NCBI RefSeq assembly: GCF_900199435.1
Contig: NZ_OAML01000003.1
Location: 1,753,166 to 1,817,165, forward strand
Length of the DNA: 64,000 nucleotides
Source: Pygmaiobacter massiliensis
Lineage (GTDB): Bacteria; Bacillota; Clostridia; Oscillospirales; Ruminococcaceae
Direction: 5' to 3'
The notes under the pieces: model-generated
Database searches by the model: none
The model's input: the letters and a program-made list of their open reading frames with translations, nothing else
Told to the model about the DNA's origin: nothing
Shown here: piece after piece, positions 49,436-58,098 of the stretch
How the letters are laid out: each line of letters opens with the position of its first letter
Numbering within the stretch: the first letter of the stretch is position 1
Position numbers and translations under genes: made by a program

Positions 49436-49511
49436 TGGTCCGAGTGACAGGGTTCGAACCTGCGGCCTGATGGTCCCAAACCACCCGCGCTACCAACTGC
49501 GCCACACCCGG
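49436..49511 (-). tRNA. tRNA-Pro (anticodon TGG), CCA encoded
   Basis: The 76-nt minus-strand gene folds as a complete cloverleaf: acceptor CCGGGTG with CACTCGG (one G-U), D-arm GCGC/GCGC, anticodon loop TTTGGGA with anticodon TGG, T-arm GCAGG-TTCGAAC-CCTGT, discriminator A and encoded CCA. No other tRNA is adjacent. Its 3' end faces the AT-rich MerR/alkylsulfatase block. Confidence 0.97.
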
Positions 49512-49620
49512 ATAAGAAGAAATATATGATTTTTGTACTTGTGCTGCATACAGAAAGAAGCTGTAGCAGAAATACTTATATATTATAGCGCGTTTTCATG
49601 CCATATGTCAACGGTCGGTA

Positions 49621-49697
49621 TTGACTATCCCTGCCCGGGGGCTTACAATAGACCTTGATGCTCACGCCAGTGCAAAAGCCATTTGCGCGGGTGAGCA
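49621..49697 (+). promoter_or_regulatory. glyS promoter and leader hairpin
   Basis: TTGACT (49621-49626) and TACAAT (49644-49649) are 17 bp apart. The ~65-nt leader holds a two-tier hairpin: TGCTCAC 49659-49665 with GTGAGCA 49691-49697, and GTGCAAA/TTTGCGC inside. It is too short for a glycine T-box and lacks its conserved sequence. Confidence 0.8.
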
Positions 49698-49722
49698 CGC
49701 AAACGTACTTGGAGGTATCGTG

Positions 49723-51126
49723 ATGAATAACAGCGCAAAAACAATGGACAAGGTAATTGCCCTTTGCAAAAACAGAGGCTTTGTATTTTCTGGCAGCGAG
49801 ATTTATGGTGGTCTGTCCAACACTTGGGACTACGGCCCGCTCGGTGTAGAATTTAAAAATAACGTAAAAAAAGCCTGGTGGAAAAAGTTCGTACAAGAGT
49901 CTCCGACCAACGTCGGACTTGACGCTGCCATTCTCATGAACCCGCAGGTTTGGATTGCATCCGGCCACGTGGGCGGTTTCTCTGACCCTTTGATGGACTG
50001 TAAAGACTGCAAAACCCGTCACCGTGCGGACAAGCTGATTGAAGATGTCGGCGGCGATGCCAACGGTATGAGCTTCGAAGATATGTCTGCCTACATTAAA
50101 GAAAACAACGTTGTCTGCCCCAACTGCGGCAGCAACAACTTTACCGATATCCGCAAATTCAACTTGATGTTCAAAACCTTTCAGGGTGTTACAGAGGATG
50201 CAAAAGCAGAGCTGTACCTGCGCCCCGAAACCGCACAGGGCATCTTTGTTAACTTTGCCAACATCCAGCGCTCTACCCGCCGCAAGCTCCCGTTCGGCGT
50301 TTGCCAGGTAGGTAAATCCTTCCGTAACGAAATTACTCCGGGTAACTTCACGTTCCGTACCCGTGAGTTTGAGCAGATGGAGATGGAGTTCTTCTGCAAG
50401 CCGGATACCGACCTTGAGTGGTTCTACTACTGGAAAGACTACTGCAAAAACTTCCTCACCGGCCTTGGCATGAAAGAAGAAAACATGCGCCTGCGTGACC
50501 ACGAGGCAGAGGAACTTTCCTTCTACTCCAAAGCTACCACGGATATTGAGTATCTCTTCCCGTTTGGCTGGGGTGAGTTGTGGGGCATTGCAGACCGTAC
50601 CGATTACGACCTGGGCCGCCATAACGAAGTTTCCGGCAAAACGCAGGAGTACTTCGACCCCGAAACCAACGAGCACTATGTGCCGTACGTCGTCGAACCT
50701 TCGCTCGGTGCTGACCGTGTGGCACTTGCCTTCCTCGTAGAAGCATACGACGAAGAAGTCGTCGATGTAGAGAAGAATGATATCCGCGTTGTGATGCGTC
50801 TGCATCCGGCCCTCGCACCCTACAAGGCTGCGATTCTCCCGCTTTCTAAAAAGCTGGGCGGCAAGGCAGAAGAGATTTATCACGATCTGCAAAAGAAATT
50901 CATGCTCGATTACGACGATGCCGGCTCCATCGGCAAACGCTATCGTCGTCAGGACGAAATTGGCACCCCGCTTTGCATTACAGTCGACTTCCAGACGGTT
51001 GGCGACGAAGAGAAGGGCATCCCCGCAGACAACTGCGTCACCGTGCGTGATCGCGACACCATGCAGCAGGAGCGCGTAGCTATCGCAGACCTGGAAGCAT
51101 ATATCGCCGCAAAAATCGCATACTGA
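49723..51126 (+). CDS. glyS: Glycyl-tRNA synthetase (alpha2, class II)
   Basis: The 467-residue class II synthetase charges tRNA-Gly. It has the eukaryote/Gram-positive alpha2 layout with [25 protein letters not shown] at the start (motif 1 region), motif 2 [23 protein letters not shown] near 240, and motif 3 [16 protein letters not shown] near 360, then a C-terminal anticodon-binding domain. A CNC/CPNCG pair near 148-160 may bind zinc. GGAGG is before ATG 49723. It has its own promoter and terminator. Confidence 0.97.
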   Translation: MNNSAKTMDKVIALCKNRGFVFSGSEIYGGLSNTWDYGPLGVEFKNNVKKAWWKKFVQESPTNVGLDAAILMNPQVWIASGHVGGFSDPLMDCKDCKTRHRADKLIEDVGGDANGMSFEDMSAYIKENNVVCPNCGSNNFTDIRKFNLMFKTFQGVTEDAKAELYLRPETAQGIFVNFANIQRSTRRKLPFGVCQVGKSFRNEITPGNFTFRTREFEQMEMEFFCKPDTDLEWFYYWKDYCKNFLTGLGMKEENMRLRDHEAEELSFYSKATTDIEYLFPFGWGELWGIADRTDYDLGRHNEVSGKTQEYFDPETNEHYVPYVVEPSLGADRVALAFLVEAYDEEVVDVEKNDIRVVMRLHPALAPYKAAILPLSKKLGGKAEEIYHDLQKKFMLDYDDAGSIGKRYRRQDEIGTPLCITVDFQTVGDEEKGIPADNCVTVRDRDTMQQERVAIADLEAYIAAKIAY

Positions 51127-51137
51127 TCGTTTGTTTT

Positions 51138-51210
51138 ACACCGGCCTGTGGTCGTGCTGCCCGCTTACAGCGGCAGCGCGCCGGGCCGGTGTTACTTTTA
51201 TTCTTTTTTG
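51138..51210 (+). terminator. Terminator after glyS
   Basis: Outer arms ACACCGGCC (51138-51146) and 51184-51192 pair perfectly; an inner GCTGCC/GGCAGC hairpin nests inside. A T-rich run follows (51195-51210). Confidence 0.75.
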
Positions 51211-51287
51211 CAGGGCTAAGCTGTTTTGTCCAACAACACAAAACGGCATTGCCGCCCTGCGGCACAGAAAGGACTGGTACCATTTTT

Positions 51288-51659
51288 ATGGATTTGCTGG
51301 CACAAATCGCAATTTTGCTGGGGGTTTGCCTTTCGGGCGAACTTTTGGCGTCACTGCTCCCGTTTTCTTTTCCCTCCAGCGTAATTGCCATGCTGCTGAT
51401 GCTGCTTTTGCTCGCCACCGGTGTGCTGAAACTGCGCCATGTAGAGGGCGTAACGAATTTTTTGATGCAGAACATGGCGTTTTTCTTCGTGCCGCTCTGT
51501 GTTAATATTCTCGCTTATCTCGAGATTATCAGTGCTAACATGGTGGCTATTCTGGTCATCTGTTTTGTTTCTACATTTTTAACCTTTGTCACCACGGCAT
51601 TTACGGTGCGCGGACTGATGAAGCTGACCAGAAAGAAAGGAGAGCCTGACCATGAGTGA
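51288..51659 (+). CDS. lrgA: LrgA/CidA-family holin-like membrane protein
   Basis: The 123-residue protein has four hydrophobic helices with the family motif FPSSVIAMLLMLLLL and the C-terminal VTTAFTVRGLM. LrgA/CidA proteins form oligomeric membrane pores that influence murein hydrolase activity and, in several Firmicutes, pyruvate or small-molecule transport with LrgB. AGAAAGGA precedes ATG 51288. It overlaps lrgB by 8 bp. Confidence 0.93.
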   Translation: MDLLAQIAILLGVCLSGELLASLLPFSFPSSVIAMLLMLLLLATGVLKLRHVEGVTNFLMQNMAFFFVPLCVNILAYLEIISANMVAILVICFVSTFLTFVTTAFTVRGLMKLTRKKGEPDHE

Positions 51660-52341
51660 GTTTTTTACCTCTCCTTTGTTTTGCATCACGCTTTCGCTTG
51701 CGGCTTATTGTATCGGCTGCCGTGTGCGTGCAAAAACGGGAAGCGCATTGGCAAACCCGCTGATTGTGGCAGCGGTGCTGATTGGCGCGGTGCTTTTTGC
51801 TACCGGTACCGACGTTGAGGCCTATTATGAGGCCACTGACATGATTCGTTTTTGGATTATGCCCGCAACTGCAGTGCTCGGCGTTGCAATTTACAAGAAT
51901 CTGACGCTGATTCGCAAGCAATGGCTGCCTGTACTGGGTGGCTGTCTGGTAGGTGCGCTGACGGCGATTGGCAGCGTGGTCGTGCTTGCAAAAGCCTTCG
52001 GGCTGGAGCGAGAGCTGGCCGTTGGCCTTGCGCCTAAATCGGTGACAATGGCAATCGCGACCTCGCTGTCAGAGCAGCATGGCGGTCTGGTACCCATTAC
52101 GGTGTTTGGCGTTGTGCTGACCGGCGTGCTTGGTGCAGTTGCTGCACCGTTGCTTATTCGTCTGCTGCGCATCAAAGATCCGACCGAGGCAGGGCTTGCC
52201 ATTGGTGCTTCGAGCCACGCAGTTGGCACCTCTACCGCAGTGCAGCTGGGTGAAATAGAGGGTGCAATGAGCGGTGCCGCTATCGGACTTGTGGGCATCT
52301 TTACCGTGCTGTTGGCACTTGCTTTGCCTTACGTGTTGTAA
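51652..52341 (+). CDS. lrgB: LrgB/CidB-family membrane protein
   Basis: The 229-residue partner of LrgA has about seven helices and the family-defining blocks LAPKSVTMAIA, GLAIGASSHAVGTSTA and the final EGAMSGAAIGLVGIFT. AAAGGAG in the end of lrgA serves the overlapping ATG, so the pair is translationally coupled. It acts with LrgA in controlled release or uptake across the membrane. Confidence 0.95.
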   Translation: MSEFFTSPLFCITLSLAAYCIGCRVRAKTGSALANPLIVAAVLIGAVLFATGTDVEAYYEATDMIRFWIMPATAVLGVAIYKNLTLIRKQWLPVLGGCLVGALTAIGSVVVLAKAFGLERELAVGLAPKSVTMAIATSLSEQHGGLVPITVFGVVLTGVLGAVAAPLLIRLLRIKDPTEAGLAIGASSHAVGTSTAVQLGEIEGAMSGAAIGLVGIFTVLLALALPYVL

Positions 52342-52389
52342 AGTTTGCTCTTAATTTAAAATCAAATTCGATTGATGCAAAAGGACCAT

Positions 52390-52425
52390 GTGTGCCGCAG
52401 CTGATTTTGAGGCACACTGTTTTTA
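52390..52425 (+). terminator. Terminator after lrgAB
   Basis: GTGTGCC (52390-52396) pairs with 52411-52417; TGTTTTT follows. The stem is short but complete. Confidence 0.6.
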
Positions 52426-52447
52426 ATCAGAAAGGCAGGAATGGACC

Positions 52448-53677
52448 ATGAATAAAGAATTACTTCAAAAATACGCAGACTTTGCGGTAGAGATTGGTGT
52501 GGGCTTGCAGCCGGAACAGACACTGATTATTACCTCTTCGGTAGAAACTGCCGAGTTTGCAAGAATGTGCGCAACCGCGGCATTTCGCGTCGGTGCACGC
52601 GATGTAGTCGTCAAATATGGCGATGACAAGTTGGCTCGTATCCGCTTTGAACACGCAAGCGAAGATGCGCTTTGCGACGTAAAAGCTCACGTAGTGCGCA
52701 GCTATCTGGATTACGTGGAAAGCGAGGGTGGCGCGGCTGTGCTGCATATCCTCGCTGAAAATCCGGAGGCATTCAGTGGCCTGGATGCAGCCAAGGTGGA
52801 CAAAGCCAATACCGCACGCCGCAGTGCGCTGAAAGAGTGGCGCGATTACACGATGAATGACCGCGTGGCATGGTGTATTGTGGCAGTGCCCGGCGAAGAG
52901 TGGGCGGCGAAAATCTTCCCCGGCGATGCAGATGCCGTGGAGAAACTTTGGCAGGCCATCTTTGATGTTTGCCGTGTAACTGGCGGCGACCCTGTTGGCG
53001 CATGGAAAGCCCATGTGGAGAAAATGACCGCTTATCGCGATCGGCTGAACGAGCTGGACCTCGAAAGCGTGCATATGAAAAGTGGCAATGGGACGGACCT
53101 GACTGTGGCCCTTGCCGATGATGCCGTATGGGAAGGCGCACGCAGCCACACTCCGGCAGGGCAGGGCTTTATTGCCAACATTCCGACCGAAGAGGTGTTT
53201 ACCGCACCCCATAAAGATAAGGTGGAAGGTATTGTTTATGCCACGAAGCCGTATGTATACCACGGTGACCTCATCGAGGGGCTTTGGGTGAGGTTTGAAA
53301 AAGGCCGCGTAGTGGAATATGGTGCAGACAAAAATGAAGCACTGCTGAAAATGCTGCTGGATACTGACGAGGGAAGCCGTAGCATTGGTGAGCTGGCACT
53401 TGTACCGAAGAGCAGCCCCATCAACCAGAGCGGATTGCTATTCTACAACACCTTGTTTGATGAAAATGCTGCCTGCCATATTGCATTTGGCGATGGCTAC
53501 CCCGGCACCGTACAAGGCGGCACCGGCATGACACAGGAAGAGCTTTTGGCCCACGGCGTCAACCATAGCTTGATTCATGAAGATGTTATGGTGGGCGCGC
53601 AGGATATGTGCATTACCGGTAAAACGCGCGACGGGCGTGAAGTGGCCATTTTTGAAGATGGCGACTGGGCCCTGTAA
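52448..53677 (+). CDS. M29-family aminopeptidase (AmpS/PepS type)
   Basis: The 409-residue metallo-aminopeptidase of thermophilic-aminopeptidase-T type carries family blocks SGNGTDLTVAL near 210, GFIANIPTEEVFTAPHKDKVEG with metal-ligand Glu and His near 245-260, LLFYNTLFDENAACHIAFG near 340 and the C-terminal NHSLIHEDVMVG with His and Asp ligands. It is cytoplasmic and removes N-terminal residues from peptides with broad specificity. A GCAGGAA site precedes the ATG. Confidence 0.93.
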   Translation: MNKELLQKYADFAVEIGVGLQPEQTLIITSSVETAEFARMCATAAFRVGARDVVVKYGDDKLARIRFEHASEDALCDVKAHVVRSYLDYVESEGGAAVLHILAENPEAFSGLDAAKVDKANTARRSALKEWRDYTMNDRVAWCIVAVPGEEWAAKIFPGDADAVEKLWQAIFDVCRVTGGDPVGAWKAHVEKMTAYRDRLNELDLESVHMKSGNGTDLTVALADDAVWEGARSHTPAGQGFIANIPTEEVFTAPHKDKVEGIVYATKPYVYHGDLIEGLWVRFEKGRVVEYGADKNEALLKMLLDTDEGSRSIGELALVPKSSPINQSGLLFYNTLFDENAACHIAFGDGYPGTVQGGTGMTQEELLAHGVNHSLIHEDVMVGAQDMCITGKTRDGREVAIFEDGDWAL

Positions 53678-53698
53678 AGACCAAACTGAACCACGTAT

Positions 53699-53734
53699 GC
53701 AAAACGGTAACCTTGTTGGAGGTTGCCGTTTTGC
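53699..53734 (+). terminator. Hairpin after the M29 gene, weak terminator
   Basis: A 14-bp stem, 53699-53712 with 53721-53734 (GCAAAACGG core, one G-U), has an 8-nt loop, but only TATATT follows rather than a T-run. Confidence 0.5.
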
Positions 53735-53850
53735 TATATTGCAGGGAATCATAAAACGAATATCAGTAAGAAGGTATCGCCGGGATAAAAAGTCTTAAAG
53801 CGAATTTTATGTTGCAAGCAAGTAGAATAGAAAGAAATAGACGTAAATAG

Positions 53851-53879
53851 TTGCTACTGTACAAAGCGAATGATATGAT
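53851..53879 (+). promoter_or_regulatory. Promoter of the flavodoxin-ferredoxin gene
   Basis: TTGCTA (53851-53856) and TATGAT (53874-53879) are 17 bp apart. The rest of 53735-53991 holds no gene. Confidence 0.6.
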
Positions 53880-53991
53880 AGTGCTGGATTAAGTGTTTTT
53901 AACGCAAGACTTTTCACAAGAGAGGCAAAAACCAACCTCTACATTAATACAATGGCGGGATTCTCCGCATGCAGAAAGGAAAGACTGCAAA

Positions 53992-54717
53992 ATGATTTTT
54001 TATTTTTCTGGTACCGGAAATTCAAAATGGATTGCGGAGCAGCTTGCTGAAAAGACCGACGATACTGCGGTTGATATAACGACGTTAAATATGGCGCCAG
54101 AGCTGAAAGACGAAAAATATGTGGGGCTGGTTTTCCCGGTTTATGCGTGGGCGGTGCCCGAACCAGTGCGGAATTTTGCAAGGCAACTTGCGCCGAATGT
54201 GGGATTTGCCTATGGCGTTTGCACCTGCGGTGCCGAGGCAGGCCTTGCAATGAAACAGCTGAATAAAATCTATCCGCTTCAAAGCAGCTACTCGGTGGTG
54301 ATGCCGAGCAATTACATCGTAGGCGAAGATATCGAGCCACAGCAGACCATCCGGCAAAAGCTGAAAGAGGCAAAACAGGCCGTGGAACAGATTGCAGATG
54401 AAATCACGCGGCACGAGCCCGTTAACCGCGTAGCAGAAGGCGGCATGGCCTTTTTAAAGAGTACGCTGGCGGGCAAAGGCTTTGACCGTTTTGCAAGAAC
54501 GACAAAGCCATTCTTTGCAGAAGACAGCTGCACTGGCTGTGGGCTTTGCGCACGCATTTGCCCGAGCAAGACCATTCGTCTGGCAGAGGGAAAGCCGGTA
54601 TGGGGCGAAACTTGTTACCAGTGTCTGGCCTGTATTCATCACTGTCCGCAAAGGGCCATTCAATATGGCGAAAAAACCAAAGAACGCGGCAGATATACCA
54701 TAGAAAACTATTTGTAA
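53992..54717 (+). CDS. EFR1-type flavodoxin-ferredoxin fusion
   Basis: The 241-residue protein joins an N-terminal flavodoxin-like domain (IFYFSGTGNSKWIAEQLA, FMN phosphate loop at residues ~5-11) to a C-terminal 2[4Fe-4S] ferredoxin with CTGCGLCARICP and CYQCLACIHHCP, each C-x2-C-x2-C-x3-CP. Such EFR1 proteins move electrons in anaerobes; the physiological partner is unknown. ATG 53992 follows AGAAAGGAAAG. The next gene, a membrane protein, is ~100 bp downstream and may share the transcript. Confidence 0.9.
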   Translation: MIFYFSGTGNSKWIAEQLAEKTDDTAVDITTLNMAPELKDEKYVGLVFPVYAWAVPEPVRNFARQLAPNVGFAYGVCTCGAEAGLAMKQLNKIYPLQSSYSVVMPSNYIVGEDIEPQQTIRQKLKEAKQAVEQIADEITRHEPVNRVAEGGMAFLKSTLAGKGFDRFARTTKPFFAEDSCTGCGLCARICPSKTIRLAEGKPVWGETCYQCLACIHHCPQRAIQYGEKTKERGRYTIENYL

Positions 54718-54816
54718 GGCAAAACAGTTTAACGATATTGCGATTTTGCATCAGCACTCATAAGCGGCTGATGCGGCGGCCTAAAAGAAAACGGGCGCAG
54801 AAAGGAAACAGAACCA

Positions 54817-55482
54817 ATGCAGAAGCAAAAAACAATCGGCGCGTGGGATTATTTAAACTATGCGCTTTACGCCTTTGGTGGATTGGGACTGGAATTGGTG
54901 TTAATTGGACTGATTGAACCGCTTTTATTCGCAGGCGTTTCGGCAGCGGATTACAGCCCTACTCAAATGGTGCTGCACTGGATACTCACCATAGCTTGCT
55001 GGGGACTGCTCACGTTTGTTCTGGTGCGTAAGTCTCGACAGAAGTTGACATTTGACCCGATGCAAACGGCAAAGCCGACCACCAAGGGAATTGCCGCAAG
55101 TGCAGCGTTGGTTGCCGCCTGTGTGGCACTGAATGCATGGGACTGGGGCGGACTGAAATTACTGGAAGAGTTTCGCCGTAAAACGCTGTTACTGTTTACG
55201 GTGCAGTATCTTTATTACTTCTTTGAAATAGCGTTGGTGCTGCTGATTGTTATCTTTGGTCAAAAGTTTGCAGAAACCTTGCTTCGCCGGCAAACCCACT
55301 TCCCTTGGGGCGGCATTGTGCTTGGCTGCACCTGGGGTGCTGTGCATATCTTAACCAAGGGCAGCCTCTACACCGGGCTCGGGGTTATGGCGTTCAGTCT
55401 TGCTTATGGAGAAATCTACCTGCTGCTGCGCCGCAATGCTGTATGGTCTTACGGTGCAATGGCAATCGCCTTTATGCTGTAA
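54817..55482 (+). CDS. CPBP-like intramembrane protein without the usual EExxxR
   Basis: The 221-residue protein has about six helices. The C-terminal segment WGAVHILTKGSLYTGLGVMAFSLAYGEIY resembles motif 3 of CPBP (CAAX-protease/bacteriocin-processing) proteins, including its His. The motif 1 Glu-Glu pair with Arg, needed for metalloprotease activity, is not found, so a protease function is doubtful. AGAAAGGAAA precedes ATG 54817. It could be a non-enzymatic member or an unrelated membrane protein. Confidence 0.5.
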   Translation: MQKQKTIGAWDYLNYALYAFGGLGLELVLIGLIEPLLFAGVSAADYSPTQMVLHWILTIACWGLLTFVLVRKSRQKLTFDPMQTAKPTTKGIAASAALVAACVALNAWDWGGLKLLEEFRRKTLLLFTVQYLYYFFEIALVLLIVIFGQKFAETLLRRQTHFPWGGIVLGCTWGAVHILTKGSLYTGLGVMAFSLAYGEIYLLLRRNAVWSYGAMAIAFML

Positions 55483-55606
55483 GCCGAACCAATACGGCAA
55501 AAATATCCAGCTGCATGAGCGCGCTTTTCCTACAAATAATAAAGAGGCGGACAGCAGATGAAAAGCAGTAAAAGCGGCGGAAGATTTTTTCATTCGCGCA
55601 GAATAC

Positions 55607-55687
55607 TTGCTTTTTACAAAACTTGTGATATACTAATATAGAACGCTAATAATTCAACTGTAAGAGTGGACCGCAAGGTCCGCTCTT
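55607..55687 (+). promoter_or_regulatory. Promoter and leader hairpin of the rimP-nusA-infB cluster
   Basis: TTGCTT (55607-55612) and TATACT (55629-55634) are 16 bp apart. The leader contains an 11-bp hairpin, 55662-55672 with 55677-55687 (AAGAGTGGACC arm, GCAA tetraloop, one G-U). No T-run follows. A hairpin with GNRA loop before rimP recurs in clostridial genomes and may take part in NusA/IF2 feedback. The gap 55483-55720 has no other content. Confidence 0.65.
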
Positions 55688-55720
55688 CGTGTTTGTAGAG
55701 GCATTTTTACGGAGGTGCGT

Positions 55721-56218
55721 ATGGCAAAAGGCAAAGGCGGTAACGTAGTTGGCATGGTAGAATCCATTGTGCGACCTGTGGTTGAGGAGCTTGGGTACCG
55801 GCTGTGGGACGTACGATATGAAAAAGAAGGCCCGGATTGGTTCCTGCGGGTATTCATCGATAAAGACGGAGATATGACAACGGCGGATTGTGAAGTTGTT
55901 TCCCGCGCAGTCGACCCGCTGATTGATGAAGCGGACCCAATTGTAGAGAGCTACTTTTTTGAAGTTTCAAGCCCCGGCCTTGGCCGCCGCTTGACCAAGC
56001 CCGAGCATTTTGCTGCAGTTTGCGGTGAGAAAATCAACCTGCGGCTTTACCGTGCAGATGCCAGCGGCCAGAAAGAATATACCGGCCTTTTGCAGCGTGC
56101 CGAGAACGACTGCATCGTTCTGAAAACCGAGCAGGGAGAACAGACCATTGCGCTTGCAGACCTTTCGTTTGCAAAGCTTTGCGATGATGAGGATTTGTTC
56201 TCTAACGTAGAAAAATAG
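55721..56218 (+). CDS. rimP: Ribosome maturation factor RimP
   Basis: The 165-residue factor aids 30S assembly. The N-terminal domain shows VEELGYRLWDVRYEKEGPDW, then VSSPGLGRRLTKPEHF near 85-100 (family hallmark) and a C-terminal SH3-like domain. GGAGG at 55711-55715 fits ATG 55721; an in-frame GTG at 55715 is too close. It heads the conserved rimP-nusA-rnpM-ylxQ-infB-rbfA series. Confidence 0.96.
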   Translation: MAKGKGGNVVGMVESIVRPVVEELGYRLWDVRYEKEGPDWFLRVFIDKDGDMTTADCEVVSRAVDPLIDEADPIVESYFFEVSSPGLGRRLTKPEHFAAVCGEKINLRLYRADASGQKEYTGLLQRAENDCIVLKTEQGEQTIALADLSFAKLCDDEDLFSNVEK

Positions 56219-56311
56219 ACCCCGCCCCGCCTTTGGCAGGGCAAACAATACCAGAGAAAACAAAACTTAAATTATCTGCCAGATTTCTGGCTTTGGGAGG
56301 AAACCGGAAAA

Positions 56312-57400
56312 ATGAATAACGAATTTTTTGAAGCACTTGGCATGCTGGAAAAAGAGCGCGGAATCAGCGAAGCATACCTCGTCGAAAAGATCAAAGCTGC
56401 CATTGTCATTGCCGTAAAAAAAGGCTATGACGTAGAAGACAACGTGGAAGTTGTGATTGAACCCACCACCGGCAAGTTTAATGTTGCTATCGTCAAAATG
56501 ATTGTGGATGAGGTGACCGACCCGCGCACCGAAATCACCCTTACCGAAGCACAGAACATCAAGGCGCGTGCCCGTGTTGGCACCCAGCTGGAAATTCCCC
56601 TCAAAACCAAAGAGTTTGGCCGCATCGCAGCCCAGACGGCAAAGCATGTTATCCGCCAGGCTCTGCGTGAGGCAGAGCGCAACCAGATGTATGCCGAAAT
56701 GCAGTCCAAATCTCACGAGATTGTTTCTGCTGTGGTGAACAAGGTTGACCCGGTGAAAGGCATTGTAGTGCTGGAGCTTGACAAAGGCGAAGCAATTCTG
56801 CCGAAAAACGAGCAGGTTCCCGGCGAGGTTCTGCGCGAGGGCGAGCGTATTAAAGTATACGTCGTTGACGTTGCTGTAACCGAAAAAGGCCCCAAAACCA
56901 TGATCAGCCGCACCCACCCCGGCCTTGTAAAACGCATGTTTGAGATGGAAGTGCCCGAAATCTTCGACGGCACCGTCGAGATTAAAGCAATCTCCCGAGA
57001 GGCAGGCATGCGCACGAAAATGGCTGTTTACAGCAAAGATGAGAACGTCGATCCGGTCGGTGCTTGCATCGGCGCCCGCGGTGCCCGCGTAGCAGGCATT
57101 GTAGAGGAGCTTAACGGCGAGAAAATCGACATTGTGCGTTACAGTGACGATCCTGTTGAGTTCATCTCTGCGGCACTTTCTCCCGCAAGCGTTGTCAAAG
57201 TGGAACTGCTGCCGGGCGAAATTAAAAGCTGCCGTGTTACTGTGCCCGACAATCAGCTGTCGCTGGCAATTGGCAACAAAGGCCAGAATGCACGCCTTAC
57301 TGCTCGCCTGACCGGCTACAATATTGATATCCGTCCCGAAAGCGGCTACTATGGTGAAGAGCCTGAAGAGAAACCGGCTGAGCCCGAGGCGGAAAACTAA
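56312..57400 (+). CDS. nusA: Transcription termination/antitermination factor NusA
   Basis: The 362-residue RNA polymerase-binding factor has an N-terminal polymerase-binding domain (1-125), S1 domain (~135-200; GIVVLELDKGEAILP), KH1 (VGACIGARGARV) and KH2 (LAIGNKGQNARLTARL). The C-terminal acidic repeats of enterobacterial NusA are absent, as in all Firmicutes; the tail is Glu/Pro-rich. TGGGAGG precedes the ATG. Confidence 0.97.
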   Translation: MNNEFFEALGMLEKERGISEAYLVEKIKAAIVIAVKKGYDVEDNVEVVIEPTTGKFNVAIVKMIVDEVTDPRTEITLTEAQNIKARARVGTQLEIPLKTKEFGRIAAQTAKHVIRQALREAERNQMYAEMQSKSHEIVSAVVNKVDPVKGIVVLELDKGEAILPKNEQVPGEVLREGERIKVYVVDVAVTEKGPKTMISRTHPGLVKRMFEMEVPEIFDGTVEIKAISREAGMRTKMAVYSKDENVDPVGACIGARGARVAGIVEELNGEKIDIVRYSDDPVEFISAALSPASVVKVELLPGEIKSCRVTVPDNQLSLAIGNKGQNARLTARLTGYNIDIRPESGYYGEEPEEKPAEPEAEN

Positions 57401-57456
57401 CCCCGAAAGCGAGAGCGCTTTCACCGAAACGGAAGAATAAAGAGGTGACGATCCGA

Positions 57457-57738
57457 ATGGTAACCAAAAAGATTCCCGTCCGTCGCTGCGTTGGCTGCAA
57501 TGAGGGGAAACCGAAAAAAGAGCTGGTGCGCGTCGTAAAAACAGCAGAGGGGGAGATCTCTGTGGACGTCACCGGTAAAAAATCCGGTAGAGGCGCATAC
57601 CTCTGTCCGGATAAAAAATGTCTTGCAAAAGCCCAAAAAGCAAAGCGCTTAGAGCGCGCTTTTGAGTGTGCTATCAGTGAAGAGATTTACGAGCGCCTTG
57701 CACAGGAAGTGGAGGCGAGAGAAGATGCAGACGAATAA
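57457..57738 (+). CDS. rnpM: RNA-binding protein RnpM (YlxR)
   Basis: The 93-residue YlxR-family protein carries IPVRRCVGCNEGKPKKELVRVV and GRGAYLCPDKKCL. In B. subtilis it binds the RNase P RNA and modulates its activity, hence RnpM. ATG 57457 is preferred over the GTG at 57445, because the AGAGGTG site would overlap the latter. It overlaps the next gene by 14 bp. Confidence 0.93.
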   Translation: MVTKKIPVRRCVGCNEGKPKKELVRVVKTAEGEISVDVTGKKSGRGAYLCPDKKCLAKAQKAKRLERAFECAISEEIYERLAQEVEAREDADE

Positions 57739-58045
57739 GCTGCTTTCAGCCATTTCACTTTCCCGCAAGGCGGGCAAACTGGTTATGGGCTTTGATGCTG
57801 TAAAGGAAAGCCTTGCAAAAGGGCAGGCCTTTTTAATTTTTTGCGCCGGGGATCTCTCGGCAAACACCCGCAAGAGGGTAGACCGCTTTTGCGAAGAATG
57901 GGGTGTGCAGGCACGCACCCTGCCGCTGACACAAGACGAACTGCTGGACGTGTGCCCAAAACGCACCGGTGTTTTTGCAGTAATTGACAGCGGCTTTGCA
58001 AAGCTCATCTCCACCCAGCTTGCAGCCGAAGACGATACCCACTGA
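57725..58045 (+). CDS. L7Ae-like ribosomal/K-turn-binding protein (YlxQ)
   Basis: The 106-residue protein of the L7Ae/L30e/S12e/Gadd45 family (SLSRKAGKLVMGFDAVKESL near the start) binds kink-turn RNA; its exact target is not known. The start overlaps rnpM, with GGAGGCGAG directly upstream, so it is coupled. Position between rnpM and infB is conserved in Firmicutes. Confidence 0.92.
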   Translation: MQTNKLLSAISLSRKAGKLVMGFDAVKESLAKGQAFLIFCAGDLSANTRKRVDRFCEEWGVQARTLPLTQDELLDVCPKRTGVFAVIDSGFAKLISTQLAAEDDTH

Positions 58046-58098
58046 GCCTGCCCAAGGGCGGTGCTTTACAAATTCAAGATACGGAGGTAGAGGCATAG

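Noticed and set aside
49512-49722. Glycine T-box upstream of glyS
   Set aside because: The leader is about 65 nt after a clear promoter and lacks the conserved T-box sequence and terminator pair.
49576-50892. Open minus-strand frame of 438 codons opposite glyS
   Set aside because: Antisense shadow; it would also run across the glyS promoter.
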